Source: an uncultured Paracoccaceae bacterium (GTDB lineage Bacteria; Pseudomonadota; Alphaproteobacteria; Rhodobacterales; Rhodobacteraceae). Taken from it: a stretch of 64,000 nucleotides of DNA. A program made the position numbers and the translations under genes. This document shows, one piece after another, positions 47,001 to 55,580 of the stretch. The notes below the pieces were generated by a model, which saw only the letters and a list, made by a program, of their open reading frames with translations, was not told where the DNA came from and did not search any database. Where the stretch lies: positions 62,001 to 126,000 of the forward strand of contig CAKSTR010000010.1 of NCBI GenBank assembly GCA_934500835.1, read 5' to 3'. How positions within the stretch are numbered: position 1 is the first letter of the stretch; the number at the start of each line of letters is the position of its first letter.

Positions 47001-47286
47001 CCGACAGATCGCCATCCTCGCCCAGTGCCGCAAGGCTGTCGCGCAAGGCGGGATCGGGTGCCATGGCCCAGGCGCCAAGCGTCTTGAACAGGCGGTTCTG
47101 CATCTCGGCCGCAGCGGCCTTGGTATAGGTCAGGCACAGGATCGACAAAGGCTCTGCCCCGCCCAAGAGAAGCCGTGCCACACGGTCGGTCAGCACCCGC
47201 GTCTTGCCCGATCCGGCGTTGGCCACCAGCCAGGTGTTCGCCGCCGGGTCGGCCGCGGCGATCTGGTTGCGCGTGGCCTCATCCAT
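44008..47286 (-). CDS. addA: Double-strand break repair helicase/nuclease AddA
   Basis: A 1092-residue UvrD-type helicase with a C-terminal RecB-like nuclease domain, partner of AddB in recombinational repair. Walker A is ANAGSGKTR near residues 22-30, with LCLTYTKAAAAEMQ (motif Ia), LVDEAQDTSPAQW (motif II) and VMTVHGAKGLEAP (motif V). The nuclease shows VLVVDFKSN near the C terminus. The start at 47286 overlaps addB by eight bases; an upstream in-frame Met (MGPVPKM) is possible but less likely. Confidence 0.94.
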   Translation of the reverse strand: MDEATRNQIAAADPAANTWLVANAGSGKTRVLTDRVARLLLGGAEPLSILCLTYTKAAAAEMQNRLFKTLGAWAMAPDPALRDSLAALGEDGDLSAARLARARQLFAKAIETPGGIRIQTIHSFCAALLRRFPLEAGISPGFTEIDDRSALLLREEILEAMALGPDAPALEALLAEGGDPGRLLPEIISQRAHFDDAPQGDALRRVLGVPVALDGAAVLAQVFLGGEEALIRQILPVLAAGKPTDQKAHALLSNLLPLPPSVPTLERLEDLLLTGAGAKEPFTAKTGAFPTKDIRQALGPLQDQLEALMLRVESARAMRIALALLQKTEALHGFARAFLSRYRSAKDRRGWLDFDDLITLATGLLTDPSLSAWVLYRLDGGISHVLVDEAQDTSPAQWRLIQLLTAEFTAGEGIHEGPRTLFVVGDKKQSIYSFQGADVTAFDAMRDRFRLAFDQAGSALKERPLIHSFRSSPAILRLVDLCFTGTREGAMGGALQHAAFHGDLPGRVDFWPPVPAPEKEEKGEWFLPVDRTGAEGAETLLARQIAAEIRAMIDRGERITDRGMQRPVHEGDFLILVRRRRGLFQEVIRACKMLGLQIAGADRLVLTDELAVKDILALLNFLNTPEDDLALAATLRSPLFGLSEDGLFRLAHGRKGFLWEQLRRAEGFDGIRAVLEDLRDHAEFLRPFELIDRVLTRHDGRRKLLGRLGEEAADGIDELLSQALAYEQVDVPGLTGFLVWMAGGEVEAKRQAESEGHRIRVMTVHGAKGLEAPIVILPDTADRKPPQEPPVAVPEGGPPLWLMGKDEAGPLERAATESRKAVRDAESLRLLYVAVTRARSWLIVAAAGKAGDASWYGMLLAAAQGLPLHPAPGGRLRHEFGTWFPPQAAASIPALPPALPDWTRDPASPAPAELRLISPSDLGGAKTLPGETAGDPDALMRGTALHGFLERFPYLDQADRAELALTAPDLAIRAEALIGDPGLSWLFGPDTLAEVGFVLHWDDGLLTGTMDRLVIGPDRVLVVDFKSNAAIPSRAEDVPEGYLRQMGAYAHAAAALYPGRRIEVAILWTEGLVLMPLDPDIVRSALRRAARA

Positions 47287-50221
47287 CGGATTGCCCCACA
47301 TCTTCGGAACAGGCCCCATCCGCGATGCTCCATTCGCCAAAGCGCGACAGGTGGTCGAAATCGCTGTCCCAGCCGGTCTCCATAGCCGCGCGCCGGGCGG
47401 TGAACCCCGTTGCCGGGTCAAGATAGGCGCGGATCAGCGTCTCGAGTTCTTCCCGCAGGGCAAGGATGCCCTCTTCGGTCAGGTCCTGCCCCTGTTCCTT
47501 CAGCCCCGGCTTCATCGCCTGATAGGTGATCCGGCGTGTCACCCTTGGCCCAAGGTCGCCAAAAGCCCCGCCCAGCGCCATCACCGCCGCCAGATGCAGC
47601 TGTTTGCGGTGGCTCTCCATATCCTTCTGGGACGGAGGTTCGCCGGTCTTGTAGTCGATCACATGCAGCGTGCCGTCCGGCAACAGGTCGATCCGGTCCG
47701 GCTTGCCGGTCAGGGTGAAATCGGGGTCGGCAAGGTGCAGCTTGGCCTTTTCCTCCAGCAGCACCGGGCGGCTGTCGCGCCGCAAGGTCGCCTCGGCAAA
47801 GGGCAGGGCGATCCGTCGCATCCGGGCCAGCCAATCGGCGCGGGCCACGGGCCAGGGCACCTCGTCCTCCAGCACCTGTGCGGTGATCGCCAGCAAGAGG
47901 TCAGCCGCCTTCGCCGGGTCCTGCGGCAGGGGATCGGTCTTCAGGAACCGCTCAAGCACCTGATGCACCACTTCACCCCGCAGACGGAAATCGGCCTCGG
48001 GGCGCAGGGGATTCAGCGCATGCAGGCCCAGGACCTTTTCGGCGTAGATGTCATAGGGGCTGGTGACCAGCCGTTCAATCTGGGTGATCGACAACCGCCT
48101 TGGCCGCGCCGCGGCCGGAGGGCGGGGCGAGGGACGTTTTGCCGGTTCCAGAGCGGCGGCCGCATCCAAAGCCTCGGCCAGCTGCAGATAGGTCAGGCCG
48201 CGCGCCCGCATGGCGGCCAGCGCCTCGGGGCCTTGCGTCGCGGGCAGGCCGGACAGCAGGTTCACCAGCCGGTTCAGCCAGCGCGAGGGCACGGTCTCTG
48301 CCTCGGCATTGCGCTGGGCGCGGGTCAGGATCACGTTCGGGCCGGCCACCGCGATCTGGAAATCATGCGCGGAAAGGCCGACCTTGCGTTCGGGCAGCAA
48401 AAGCCCGGCGTCGCGCCGCAGCCGTCGGTTCAGCCAGGGGTCGGCGGCGGGCGTCTCGGGCCAGGCGCCTTCGGTCAGCCCGCCAAGGATGACCAGCCCG
48501 GCACCCTGGATGCGCGCCTCTTGCACGCCAAGGATCTGCACGCGCGGATCGACCAGAACGGCGCTTCGCGCCTCCTCGCGGGCCAGAACCGCAGCCAGAA
48601 GCGGGGGATAGTCGGCGGCGGCCAGAACCAATGCGCCGGGGGCGTCGGTGGCCAGCGACTGCATCACGGAAAGCGCCTTCTCCCCGTCTTCGCGGCTCCA
48701 CAGCGCGCCGGGGCCTTCGGCTTCGCTGCCCCGGGCCAGCCGTTCGGCCAGGGCGATGTGATGGGACACCAGATCCGGCAGGGGTGCACGGGGCAGGGCG
48801 GTGGCCGCCTCAAGCACCCCGGCAATCGCATCGCCCCATGTGGCAGCACCTGGTTCGGGCCGCGCGCCGGCCCAGTGCCGCAGGAAACCGGCATCCGGGA
48901 AGGCCGGGCCGCGCCGCCGCAGATGCAGCTCCAACTCTCGCGTCAGCAAAAGATGCGGGCCACGCGCCGGCCCGGAATGCGCCAGCGGGTGTTTCAGAAG
49001 CGACAAGAGCCGGTCGACCGTGACCGGCCCCGCCATGGTGCCCGCCACCAGCCGCAAGAACCGGCCGGGGGCGGTCTGCTGCAAAGGCTCGCCGGCAGAG
49101 TCGTCCGGCCTGATCCCCCAGCGGTCCAGCAGGGCAGCCACCCGGCGCGTCAGATTGCGGTCGGCCGAGATCAGGCAGGCCGGCACCCCCTCTTGCACTG
49201 CCTGACGCAGCGCCAGTGCGACTGCGGCCGCCTCGGCCCGCGGCGAAGGCGCTTCGATCAGCGTCAGGCCCCTGGTTGCCGCGACCAGATCGCCAAGGGC
49301 AGGCCCGTCCGAAATCCACTGATCGGTCACCGGCGCGGGCCTGAGGGCAAGCGAGACCAGACGATTGCGGGCCGGGTCCGCAGGCGGCGTGTCGGCCCAT
49401 AGCCCGATGCCCGTCCGTGACAGTTCCAGCCCGCGCAGAAGCGACGCCAGGCGGAACTGCGGATGCGCCTCATGCACCAGCGCATCCTCCATCCCTGACC
49501 ACAGCGGGGCGGGCAGGTCGAAATCGAAGCCGGGCATCACCACTGCGCCCTGCGGCAAGCCGGCCACCGCCTGCATCAAAAGTGCCGTCGTCCCGCGCGA
49601 TCCGGTCGATCCGGCCAGAATCACCGGCCCCTCCGGCGGCCGCACCTGCCAGCGCGCGATCAACCGCTGCACCGCCAGCCTTTGCCGCGCCTCGCCATCC
49701 GGGCGGGCGTCCTGGGCAAAGAACCCCTCGGCCAGCGCGATGAAACGCTGCGCCCGGCCCCAATGCGCCGAATGGCCCGAGACGTCCAGCGAAGCCAGCA
49801 CCTCGGGCGCGACACCTTCGCCCCGCATCTCGTCCATCAGCCCCGCCAGGCTGTCGGCCAGATCGAACAGGGCAGAGCGCGGGGCAAGTGTCGGATCGGC
49901 CACCAGAAGCCGGTCGATCAGCACGGCAAGCTCCAGCCGACGGCCAAGTGCCGACAGCGACGGCGCGGTGCCGACCAGAAGGGGATCGGCGGCCAATTCG
50001 GTGATCAGCGGCAGCTTCGGCAGGAAGCTGGCCCCGCGTGAGGCGAACTCTGCCTGCACCCGCCGCCTGATCCGGGCGGTGTTGAGGTAAAGCGTTACCC
50101 GGGCCATCGCCTCGGGCGGCTGGCCGCGCAGCCGTTGCAGCAGGCCGTCCACCAGCCGGGCGGGAAAGTCCACGCCGGGCGGCAGTCCGAAGACGCGGGG
50201 AGCCGGACCAGAGAACATCAT
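47279..50221 (-). CDS. addB: Double-strand break repair protein AddB
   Basis: A 980-residue partner of AddA. It is a degenerate helicase-like N-terminal part followed by a nuclease domain, with LHVIDYKTGEPPSQKDM near the C terminus giving the D-x-K nuclease motif, and multiple Chi-scanning-like segments before it. No iron-sulfur cysteine cluster was recognised, unlike Bacillus AddB. The start at 50221 forms ATGA with the upstream stop; 50218 is an alternative Met. Confidence 0.92.
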   Translation of the reverse strand: MMFSGPAPRVFGLPPGVDFPARLVDGLLQRLRGQPPEAMARVTLYLNTARIRRRVQAEFASRGASFLPKLPLITELAADPLLVGTAPSLSALGRRLELAVLIDRLLVADPTLAPRSALFDLADSLAGLMDEMRGEGVAPEVLASLDVSGHSAHWGRAQRFIALAEGFFAQDARPDGEARQRLAVQRLIARWQVRPPEGPVILAGSTGSRGTTALLMQAVAGLPQGAVVMPGFDFDLPAPLWSGMEDALVHEAHPQFRLASLLRGLELSRTGIGLWADTPPADPARNRLVSLALRPAPVTDQWISDGPALGDLVAATRGLTLIEAPSPRAEAAAVALALRQAVQEGVPACLISADRNLTRRVAALLDRWGIRPDDSAGEPLQQTAPGRFLRLVAGTMAGPVTVDRLLSLLKHPLAHSGPARGPHLLLTRELELHLRRRGPAFPDAGFLRHWAGARPEPGAATWGDAIAGVLEAATALPRAPLPDLVSHHIALAERLARGSEAEGPGALWSREDGEKALSVMQSLATDAPGALVLAAADYPPLLAAVLAREEARSAVLVDPRVQILGVQEARIQGAGLVILGGLTEGAWPETPAADPWLNRRLRRDAGLLLPERKVGLSAHDFQIAVAGPNVILTRAQRNAEAETVPSRWLNRLVNLLSGLPATQGPEALAAMRARGLTYLQLAEALDAAAALEPAKRPSPRPPAAARPRRLSITQIERLVTSPYDIYAEKVLGLHALNPLRPEADFRLRGEVVHQVLERFLKTDPLPQDPAKAADLLLAITAQVLEDEVPWPVARADWLARMRRIALPFAEATLRRDSRPVLLEEKAKLHLADPDFTLTGKPDRIDLLPDGTLHVIDYKTGEPPSQKDMESHRKQLHLAAVMALGGAFGDLGPRVTRRITYQAMKPGLKEQGQDLTEEGILALREELETLIRAYLDPATGFTARRAAMETGWDSDFDHLSRFGEWSIADGACSEDVGQSDG

Positions 50222-50907
50222 CGGGCCAAAAGCGCCTCTGCCGCTGCAAGGCCCTCGGGGCTGCCGACATCGCACCAGTCGTCCTCCCAAAGGATCGCAT
50301 GGGCGCGGCCGGCAGCAATCATCCCGTCCCAGACCGCGTTCAGCGAGAAAACCTCCTCCGGCCATTGCGCCACCGGGGCGGACTTGATCACCTGCGCGCC
50401 AAGATAAAGCACGCCGTCGCGTCCCTTTGCCCGTTCGATCCGGCCGTCCGGCGCCATCACGAAATCCGCCGTCGCGCCGCGGCCCTTCACCCGATCTGCC
50501 GCCTGCACCAGCAGCAGCGCGTCCATCCGCACCGGATCCCAGGCCGCCTGCAAAGCCGTCAGCGGGTTCGGCCCGCGCCAGACAGCATCGGGGTTCAGCG
50601 TCATCACGGCCTCGCCCGGCAGCAGCGGCAGGGCCTTTTTCAGCCCGCCGCCGGTCTCCAGGATCGGCCCGGCCTCATCACTGATCCGCACCCCTGTTCC
50701 CGCCAGATGATCGGCGATCATCCGGCCAAGGTAATGCGTGTTCACCGCGATCGGCGCGCAACCGGCGGCATCCGCCAGGTCCAGCGCCCTGTCGATCAGC
50801 GGCCGGCCCAGCACCTGGATCAGCGGCTTTGGTCGCGCCGCTGTCAGCTTGCCCATCCTTGTGCCGAAGCCGGCCGCAAAGATCATCAGGGGGAGGGGGT
50901 CGCGCAT
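50218..50907 (-). CDS. Nucleotidyltransferase, MurNAc-1-phosphate uridylyltransferase-like
   Basis: A 229-residue sugar-nucleotide transferase. The signature FAAGFGTRMG (10-19) followed by RPKPLIQVLG is the nucleotide-binding G-x-G-T-R-x(n)-P-K motif. Later LYLGAQVI and WCDVGSPEGL fit the family. In Pseudomonas and Caulobacter MurU converts MurNAc-1-phosphate to UDP-MurNAc for peptidoglycan recycling. Assignment rests on the adjacent AmgK-like kinase; substrate specificity is inferred. Its start overlaps the kinase end by 22 bases. Confidence 0.85.
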   Translation of the reverse strand: MRDPLPLMIFAAGFGTRMGKLTAARPKPLIQVLGRPLIDRALDLADAAGCAPIAVNTHYLGRMIADHLAGTGVRISDEAGPILETGGGLKKALPLLPGEAVMTLNPDAVWRGPNPLTALQAAWDPVRMDALLLVQAADRVKGRGATADFVMAPDGRIERAKGRDGVLYLGAQVIKSAPVAQWPEEVFSLNAVWDGMIAAGRAHAILWEDDWCDVGSPEGLAAAEALLAR

Positions 50908-51899
50908 TTCGCCTTGATCGCTTTCAGGGTGTCATCGGTCGGCTCGGGCAGCAGCGCCAGACATTCGCGCCGCAAGCCCGCAAGCGCGGGGTGCGACAGG
51001 TTTTGCAGCAGAATCCGCCACACCCGCGGGATCAGGTCGACATAGCCGGGCTTGCCCGCCACCACGCAGAGCCGCGCAAAAATGCCGATGATGCGCAGCG
51101 CGCGTTGCGCCCCGAGGACCGCATATCCGGCGGCCATCTCATCCGTGCCATGGCCCTTGCCGGCTGCGAAGCGCGCCAGCCCCGCCGCCTCGGTGGCAGG
51201 ATCAACGGCCCTGCGGGCGTCCTGCAGCAGCGACACCAGATCATAGCCGGGCTGGCCCAGTTGCCCCTGTTGGAAATCCAGCAGACCAACCCGCGCCAGC
51301 CCCCTGCGCTCGGGCAGCCAAAGCAGGTTGCCGGCGTGATAGTCTCGCAGGATCAGCACCCGCGCGGCGTCGGCATGGGCGCGAAGGGCCTCGGTCAAGG
51401 CTTCGGTATAGCACCCGGCGTCGGGGGCGTTGCCGGTCGCGGCGCTGGCGTAAAAGGCCGGCGCAAAGCCCGCCGCCGCGGCCCAGTCCTGTGCCGAAAG
51501 ATCAGGCAGATCCCGTGGCGGCTCTGCCTTTTGCACCGCCAGCAGCACATCCACCGCTGCGCTGTAAAGCGTCGGCTCCTGCCCCGGATCAGAGGCGAGG
51601 ACCGTGGTGAAAAGCGCGTCGCCCAGGTCTTCAAGCAGCAGCAGGCCGCGGGCGGGCTCGGCCTCAAGCACATCCGGGGGCGACAGTCCCAGACGGGCCA
51701 GATGCGCCGCCATGCGCAGGAAATCCGCCGTATCATCGGATGGCCCCGGCGGGCTGTCCATCAAGACGGCCCGGCGGCCTTCCAGCGTCAGCCGTTCATA
51801 GCTGCGGGCCGAGGCATCGCCAGCCAGATGGCTGCGCCGGGCATCCGCCCAGCCGATCTGCCGCAGGAAAGCGGCCTTTTCTTCTGCACGACCGGTCAT
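50886..51899 (-). CDS. Aminoglycoside-phosphotransferase-fold kinase, AmgK-like
   Basis: A 337-residue kinase of the APH/choline-kinase fold. The active site is LRDYHAGNLLWLPE (catalytic Asp and Asn) and VGLLDFQQG (metal Asp). With the adjacent MurU-like gene it fits AmgK, the anomeric MurNAc/GlcNAc kinase of the cell-wall recycling route that bypasses de novo UDP-MurNAc synthesis. It starts at 51899 overlapping tsaE (ATGA). Which sugar it phosphorylates is inferred from context. Confidence 0.85.
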   Translation of the reverse strand: MTGRAEEKAAFLRQIGWADARRSHLAGDASARSYERLTLEGRRAVLMDSPPGPSDDTADFLRMAAHLARLGLSPPDVLEAEPARGLLLLEDLGDALFTTVLASDPGQEPTLYSAAVDVLLAVQKAEPPRDLPDLSAQDWAAAAGFAPAFYASAATGNAPDAGCYTEALTEALRAHADAARVLILRDYHAGNLLWLPERRGLARVGLLDFQQGQLGQPGYDLVSLLQDARRAVDPATEAAGLARFAAGKGHGTDEMAAGYAVLGAQRALRIIGIFARLCVVAGKPGYVDLIPRVWRILLQNLSHPALAGLRRECLALLPEPTDDTLKAIKAKCATPSP

Positions 51900-52363
51900 C
51901 GGATCGCCTCGCGCAGGGCGGCGGTCAGGTCCGGCGGTGCGTTCTCCAGCCAGGCCAGCCGGGCTTCGCCGCGCGGCTCCAGGTGCAGACGGATCGCATC
52001 GGGCGGCAGGTAGGACCCCAACCGGTCCGGCCATTCCACCAAGAGGATCGCGCGGTCCATGGCCTCGACCAGACCAAGTTCGACAACTTCGTCCGGGTCT
52101 GTCAGCCGGTAAAGATCGGCGTGCCAGATCTCGCATTCCGGCCCGTCATAGACCTGCACCAGCGTGAAGGTGGGCGAAGGCACTTCGGTTCCCTCGCCGC
52201 ACAGCGCGCGAATACCCGCCCTTGCGATATGCGATTTGCCGGCACCGACCGGGCCGTGCAACAGGACGGTGTCGCCCGGTCGCAGATGCCGGGCCAGCGC
52301 CGCGCCAAAGCGGCTGGCGCAGGCTTCGTCTTCCAGCAGGAACGTGACGGGAGGGAGAGGCAT
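51896..52363 (-). CDS. tsaE: tRNA threonylcarbamoyladenosine biosynthesis ATPase TsaE
   Basis: A 155-residue P-loop ATPase needed with TsaB and TsaD to make t6A37 of tRNA. Walker A GPVGAGKS is at residues 37-44, followed by VPSPTFTLVQVY and HADLYRL, the family blocks. Its end overlaps the downstream kinase gene by four bases. The upstream PAS gene ends 57 bp away on the same strand. Confidence 0.95.
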   Translation of the reverse strand: MPLPPVTFLLEDEACASRFGAALARHLRPGDTVLLHGPVGAGKSHIARAGIRALCGEGTEVPSPTFTLVQVYDGPECEIWHADLYRLTDPDEVVELGLVEAMDRAILLVEWPDRLGSYLPPDAIRLHLEPRGEARLAWLENAPPDLTAALREAIR

Positions 52364-52420
52364 GACCCGAGTCTAACCGCCCCCCCGGCAACCGCAAGCC
52401 ATATGAGGCGGCCGGCCCGG

Positions 52421-54007
52421 TCAGGCGATCAGCACGGCCTTCGCTGCCTCCGGCCCGTCTTCGGCCCGTGGCTCGGCCCGCCACCTCGGCCCGGCGAAGG
52501 CGACCAGCGTCGCCCCGTGTGGCAGCGGAGAAACACGGCAGGTCAGCGCCCGCCCGTCCAGCAGGCGCACCTCGCCATCCCAGGCATCCCGGTCGCCAAG
52601 CGCGCCGATGTATTCCAGCAGATCGTTCCACAGCAGCGTCGGTGCGGCCTGAACACGCCATGCCTCAACCGCAAGGGTCTTGCCCGATGCCCCGACAAGC
52701 GGTGTCTGGGGCGCGCCCCACAGCCCGAGATAGGCGCGATTGGTCATCACCAGATTGCCATCCTGCGAGAAGACGGCGACAGCATCGGCCATCGCGTCGA
52801 TCACCGCCTGGCCCAGCTCCACATCGGCCCTGTAGCGCCGGGTGCGCATCATCTCGTTCGAGATGTCCTCGAACAGGAAGGCCAGCGCGCCATTCGGATG
52901 CGGCCGCCCCGTCACGCGCCAGGTCTGGCCCGAGGGCAGGCTCCAGGTCTCTTCGAACAGGCCCGAGGCTGCGGCCTCCTCGACCGCGGACATCTGCTTG
53001 CGCCAGCTGCGATAGTCGCGGGGTTCGGGGATCATCGAGCGTTCGCGCATCGCATCCAGAACGGCAGACAGACTGGGGCGGCCGATCAGGAATTCCGGCG
53101 GCAACTCGGTCAGGTCCAGCAGGGCGGGGTTGAAAAGCTGCAGCACGCGGCTGCGGTCGAAGATGGCCAGCCCGATCGGCAGCTGCGCGAAGGTCTTGGT
53201 CAGCGTCTGCATGAAATCGCGCAGCGTCGCCTCGGCCTGCACCAGCTTGTCCGAGGGCAGAGCGAAGAACAACAGGTCTTCGCCCGCTTCCATGGCGGAC
53301 ACCTCGAACCACTGGACGGCGCCATCGACTCGGATCGAGCGGCGCACCATCCTGGGTCCGGGCGCTTCGTCCTGATCGAAGATCTTCGGCAGCGGCCAGG
53401 TCAGGTCCTGTCCGGCCTTCAGCGTTCCGGCCGCCGCAAGAAAATAGGCGTGGTTGGCCCAGACCACCTGACCATCCGGCCTTGTGCGCCAGACCAGCGC
53501 GGGCATGCGGGTCACCACGTCGCGCATCAGCCCCAGTTCGTGCTGTTGCGCGATCTCGGCCGGAGCGTCACGCCCGGCTTGCCGTTGGTCGGTTTCGGCG
53601 TCCAGCAGGCTGAGACGGGTCAGCCCCCCCAGATTTTCGGCCCGCAGAACCAGCGGCGGCTCCAGATCCTCGCGTGAGCAGAGGACGAACCGCCCCTCAC
53701 GGTGCAGGCCTTCGATCCGCAGGGACAGGCCTGGGAACATCGGTTCCAGCCGCGCCAGCAGCCGGAACCAGGGTTCCGCCCCGTCGCGGTCGGGAAACAT
53801 CATGGCGCGCGCCGATGGCGTGGCGTCCACAAGCGCGCCGCCGTCGAACAGGAACACGGTCGAGGCGCCGGGTTCGGCGAAGATCGAGCCGCAACGATCA
53901 GGCCCCGCGTTGCGATTGGCGAAGGCCGCCACCGCGAAAAGGCTGGACAGGGCAACCAGCATGGCGGTTACCACCAGCCCAATCGCAAATGTAACGTCGA
54001 GTTCCAT
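52421..54007 (-). CDS. PAS-domain membrane protein lacking a visible output domain
   Basis: A 528-residue protein. One N-terminal membrane segment (FAIGLVVTAMLVALSSLFAV, residues 5-24) is followed by several PAS-like modules, visible at about 180-290 (MPALVWRTRPDGQVVWANHA), 310-400 (QLPIGLAIFDRSRVLQLFNP) and 430-500 (AVIDAMADAVAVFSQDGNLV). No HATPase, GGDEF, EAL or HTH domain follows; the protein ends about 30 residues after the last PAS. A signalling role is likely, probably by partner interaction. It lies between regB and tsaE, all on the minus strand, with 94 bp to regB. Confidence 0.8.
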   Translation of the reverse strand: MELDVTFAIGLVVTAMLVALSSLFAVAAFANRNAGPDRCGSIFAEPGASTVFLFDGGALVDATPSARAMMFPDRDGAEPWFRLLARLEPMFPGLSLRIEGLHREGRFVLCSREDLEPPLVLRAENLGGLTRLSLLDAETDQRQAGRDAPAEIAQQHELGLMRDVVTRMPALVWRTRPDGQVVWANHAYFLAAAGTLKAGQDLTWPLPKIFDQDEAPGPRMVRRSIRVDGAVQWFEVSAMEAGEDLLFFALPSDKLVQAEATLRDFMQTLTKTFAQLPIGLAIFDRSRVLQLFNPALLDLTELPPEFLIGRPSLSAVLDAMRERSMIPEPRDYRSWRKQMSAVEEAAASGLFEETWSLPSGQTWRVTGRPHPNGALAFLFEDISNEMMRTRRYRADVELGQAVIDAMADAVAVFSQDGNLVMTNRAYLGLWGAPQTPLVGASGKTLAVEAWRVQAAPTLLWNDLLEYIGALGDRDAWDGEVRLLDGRALTCRVSPLPHGATLVAFAGPRWRAEPRAEDGPEAAKAVLIA

Positions 54008-54101
54008 ATCCGCCCCCGAAACGCAGGGGGCCTGTCCCGGGCCCCTTGATCGCAACCCTAGGGACTCATCGGTTAATGGGGCGTTAATCACGCAGTTGGG
54101 G

Positions 54102-55505
54102 TCAGGCCTCGAACGGCAGATTTGGCGCGCCGGTCATTCCGGGTGGGGCCTCCAGCACCTCGAGCGGCCAGATCGCCTGCACCACGGCTCCGCAGCGTTC
54201 GGGCCGTTCCGCCGCGCTGAGGAAGGGGTCGGCAGCGTTGGCAAAGGTCATCTCGGCGCCCGAGCGTTCCAGCAACGTCTTTGCGATGAAAAGGCCAAGA
54301 CCCATCCCCTCATACTCGGGGCGGCGGGTCAGATCCTGTTCGGACCGGCGCTGGCGCACGAACGGATCGCCGATCCGGCCGATCAGATTCGGCGGATAGC
54401 CCGAGCCGTTGTCGACGATCCGCACGATGATGGAGCGGTCGGTCCATTCCGCATCCACCCAGACGGTGCTGGCGGCAAAGTCCACCGCGTTCTGCACCAG
54501 ATTGCGCAGCCCGTGGATCACCTCGGGCAGCCGCAGGATGACGGGCGCTTTCGCGCTGCCGCCGGGGCCGGGCGTCAGCTGGAACTGCACGGTCTTGCCG
54601 CGGTTGGCGTGGGGTTCCGCCGCCTCGCGCAGCACTTGCTCCAACGGCGCCTGCCGCAGTTGCAGATCGTCCTTCCCGGCGCGGCCCATGCTGCGCAGGA
54701 TGTCGCGGCAGCGGTCGGCCTGGCTGCGGATCAGCCGGACGTCCTCAAGCAGGTCGGGGCGGTCATCCAGCTCGTCCAGCATTTCGGCGCTGACCAGCTT
54801 GATGGTGGCCAGCGGAGTGCCCAGTTCATGCGCCGCCGCCGCGACCACGCCGCCCAGGTCTGTCAGCTTGTGTTCGCGCGCCAAAGCCATCTGGGTTGCC
54901 AGAAGCGCATCGGCCATTGCCCGGACCTCGGTCGCGACGCGATGGGCGTAAAGCGCCATGAACAGGATGCCGACCACGATCGACAGCCAGAAGCCGAAGC
55001 CGAACAGCGGCGGAATCGTCAGCGGAGATCCGTCGGGCAAGCGGATCGGCACATGAAACAGTGCAGCCGCCGTGGTCAGCCCGACAGCCACCGTGCCCAG
55101 AAGCACCGTCGTCCGCAAGCCCAGCGCCGAGGCCGAGATCGTGACCGGGGCGATCACCAGAAGCGCGAAGGGATTGGTCAGCCCGCCCGACACGAAGATC
55201 AGGAATGCCAGCTGCGACAGGTCAAACAGCAGGATCAGCAGGGCCTCAAGCTCGCTCAGCCTTCGGTTTTCGGGGAAGAGGAACATGAAAACGAGGTTGG
55301 CGATGATCGAAACGCCGACCGCCGCATAGCAAAGCCCCAGGGGCAGGATCAGGCCGAAGTGCCGGTCGGCAATGGCGATTGCCGCGATCTGCCCGGTGAT
55401 CGCCATCCAGCGCAGCAGGATCAGCGTGCGCAGCCGCATCCCGGTGCTGCCTGCGCCATTGCCAAGGCGAGTGGCCAGAAACTCGGGTCCGGGGGTGCGC
55501 TGCAT
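54102..55505 (-). CDS. regB: Redox-sensing histidine kinase RegB (PrrB)
   Basis: A 467-residue membrane kinase that controls photosynthesis, respiration and carbon and nitrogen fixation genes in Rhodobacter according to redox state. Six membrane segments span about residues 25-190, including the quinone-binding motif GGLTNPF (107-113). The autophosphorylation site is H226 (AHELGTPLATIK), the redox-active cysteine is C266 (QADRCRDILRS), and the ATP-binding N-box NLVQNAVDF and DNGSGYPP complete it. Positions differ by one from the R. capsulatus H225/C265. It is divergent from senC. No Shine-Dalgarno is visible before the ATG. Confidence 0.97.
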   Translation of the reverse strand: MQRTPGPEFLATRLGNGAGSTGMRLRTLILLRWMAITGQIAAIAIADRHFGLILPLGLCYAAVGVSIIANLVFMFLFPENRRLSELEALLILLFDLSQLAFLIFVSGGLTNPFALLVIAPVTISASALGLRTTVLLGTVAVGLTTAAALFHVPIRLPDGSPLTIPPLFGFGFWLSIVVGILFMALYAHRVATEVRAMADALLATQMALAREHKLTDLGGVVAAAAHELGTPLATIKLVSAEMLDELDDRPDLLEDVRLIRSQADRCRDILRSMGRAGKDDLQLRQAPLEQVLREAAEPHANRGKTVQFQLTPGPGGSAKAPVILRLPEVIHGLRNLVQNAVDFAASTVWVDAEWTDRSIIVRIVDNGSGYPPNLIGRIGDPFVRQRRSEQDLTRRPEYEGMGLGLFIAKTLLERSGAEMTFANAADPFLSAAERPERCGAVVQAIWPLEVLEAPPGMTGAPNLPFEA

Positions 55506-55580
55506 TGTCAGATTGCCGTTTCCGTCTGGTTGCAGACATTGTTAGGGAACAGGATGCGCGCGAACAAGGGGACGGCGGGA

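Noticed and set aside
44926..47385. Long plus-strand frame over addA
   Set aside because: It is the high-GC antisense shadow of addA, with no recognisable domain.
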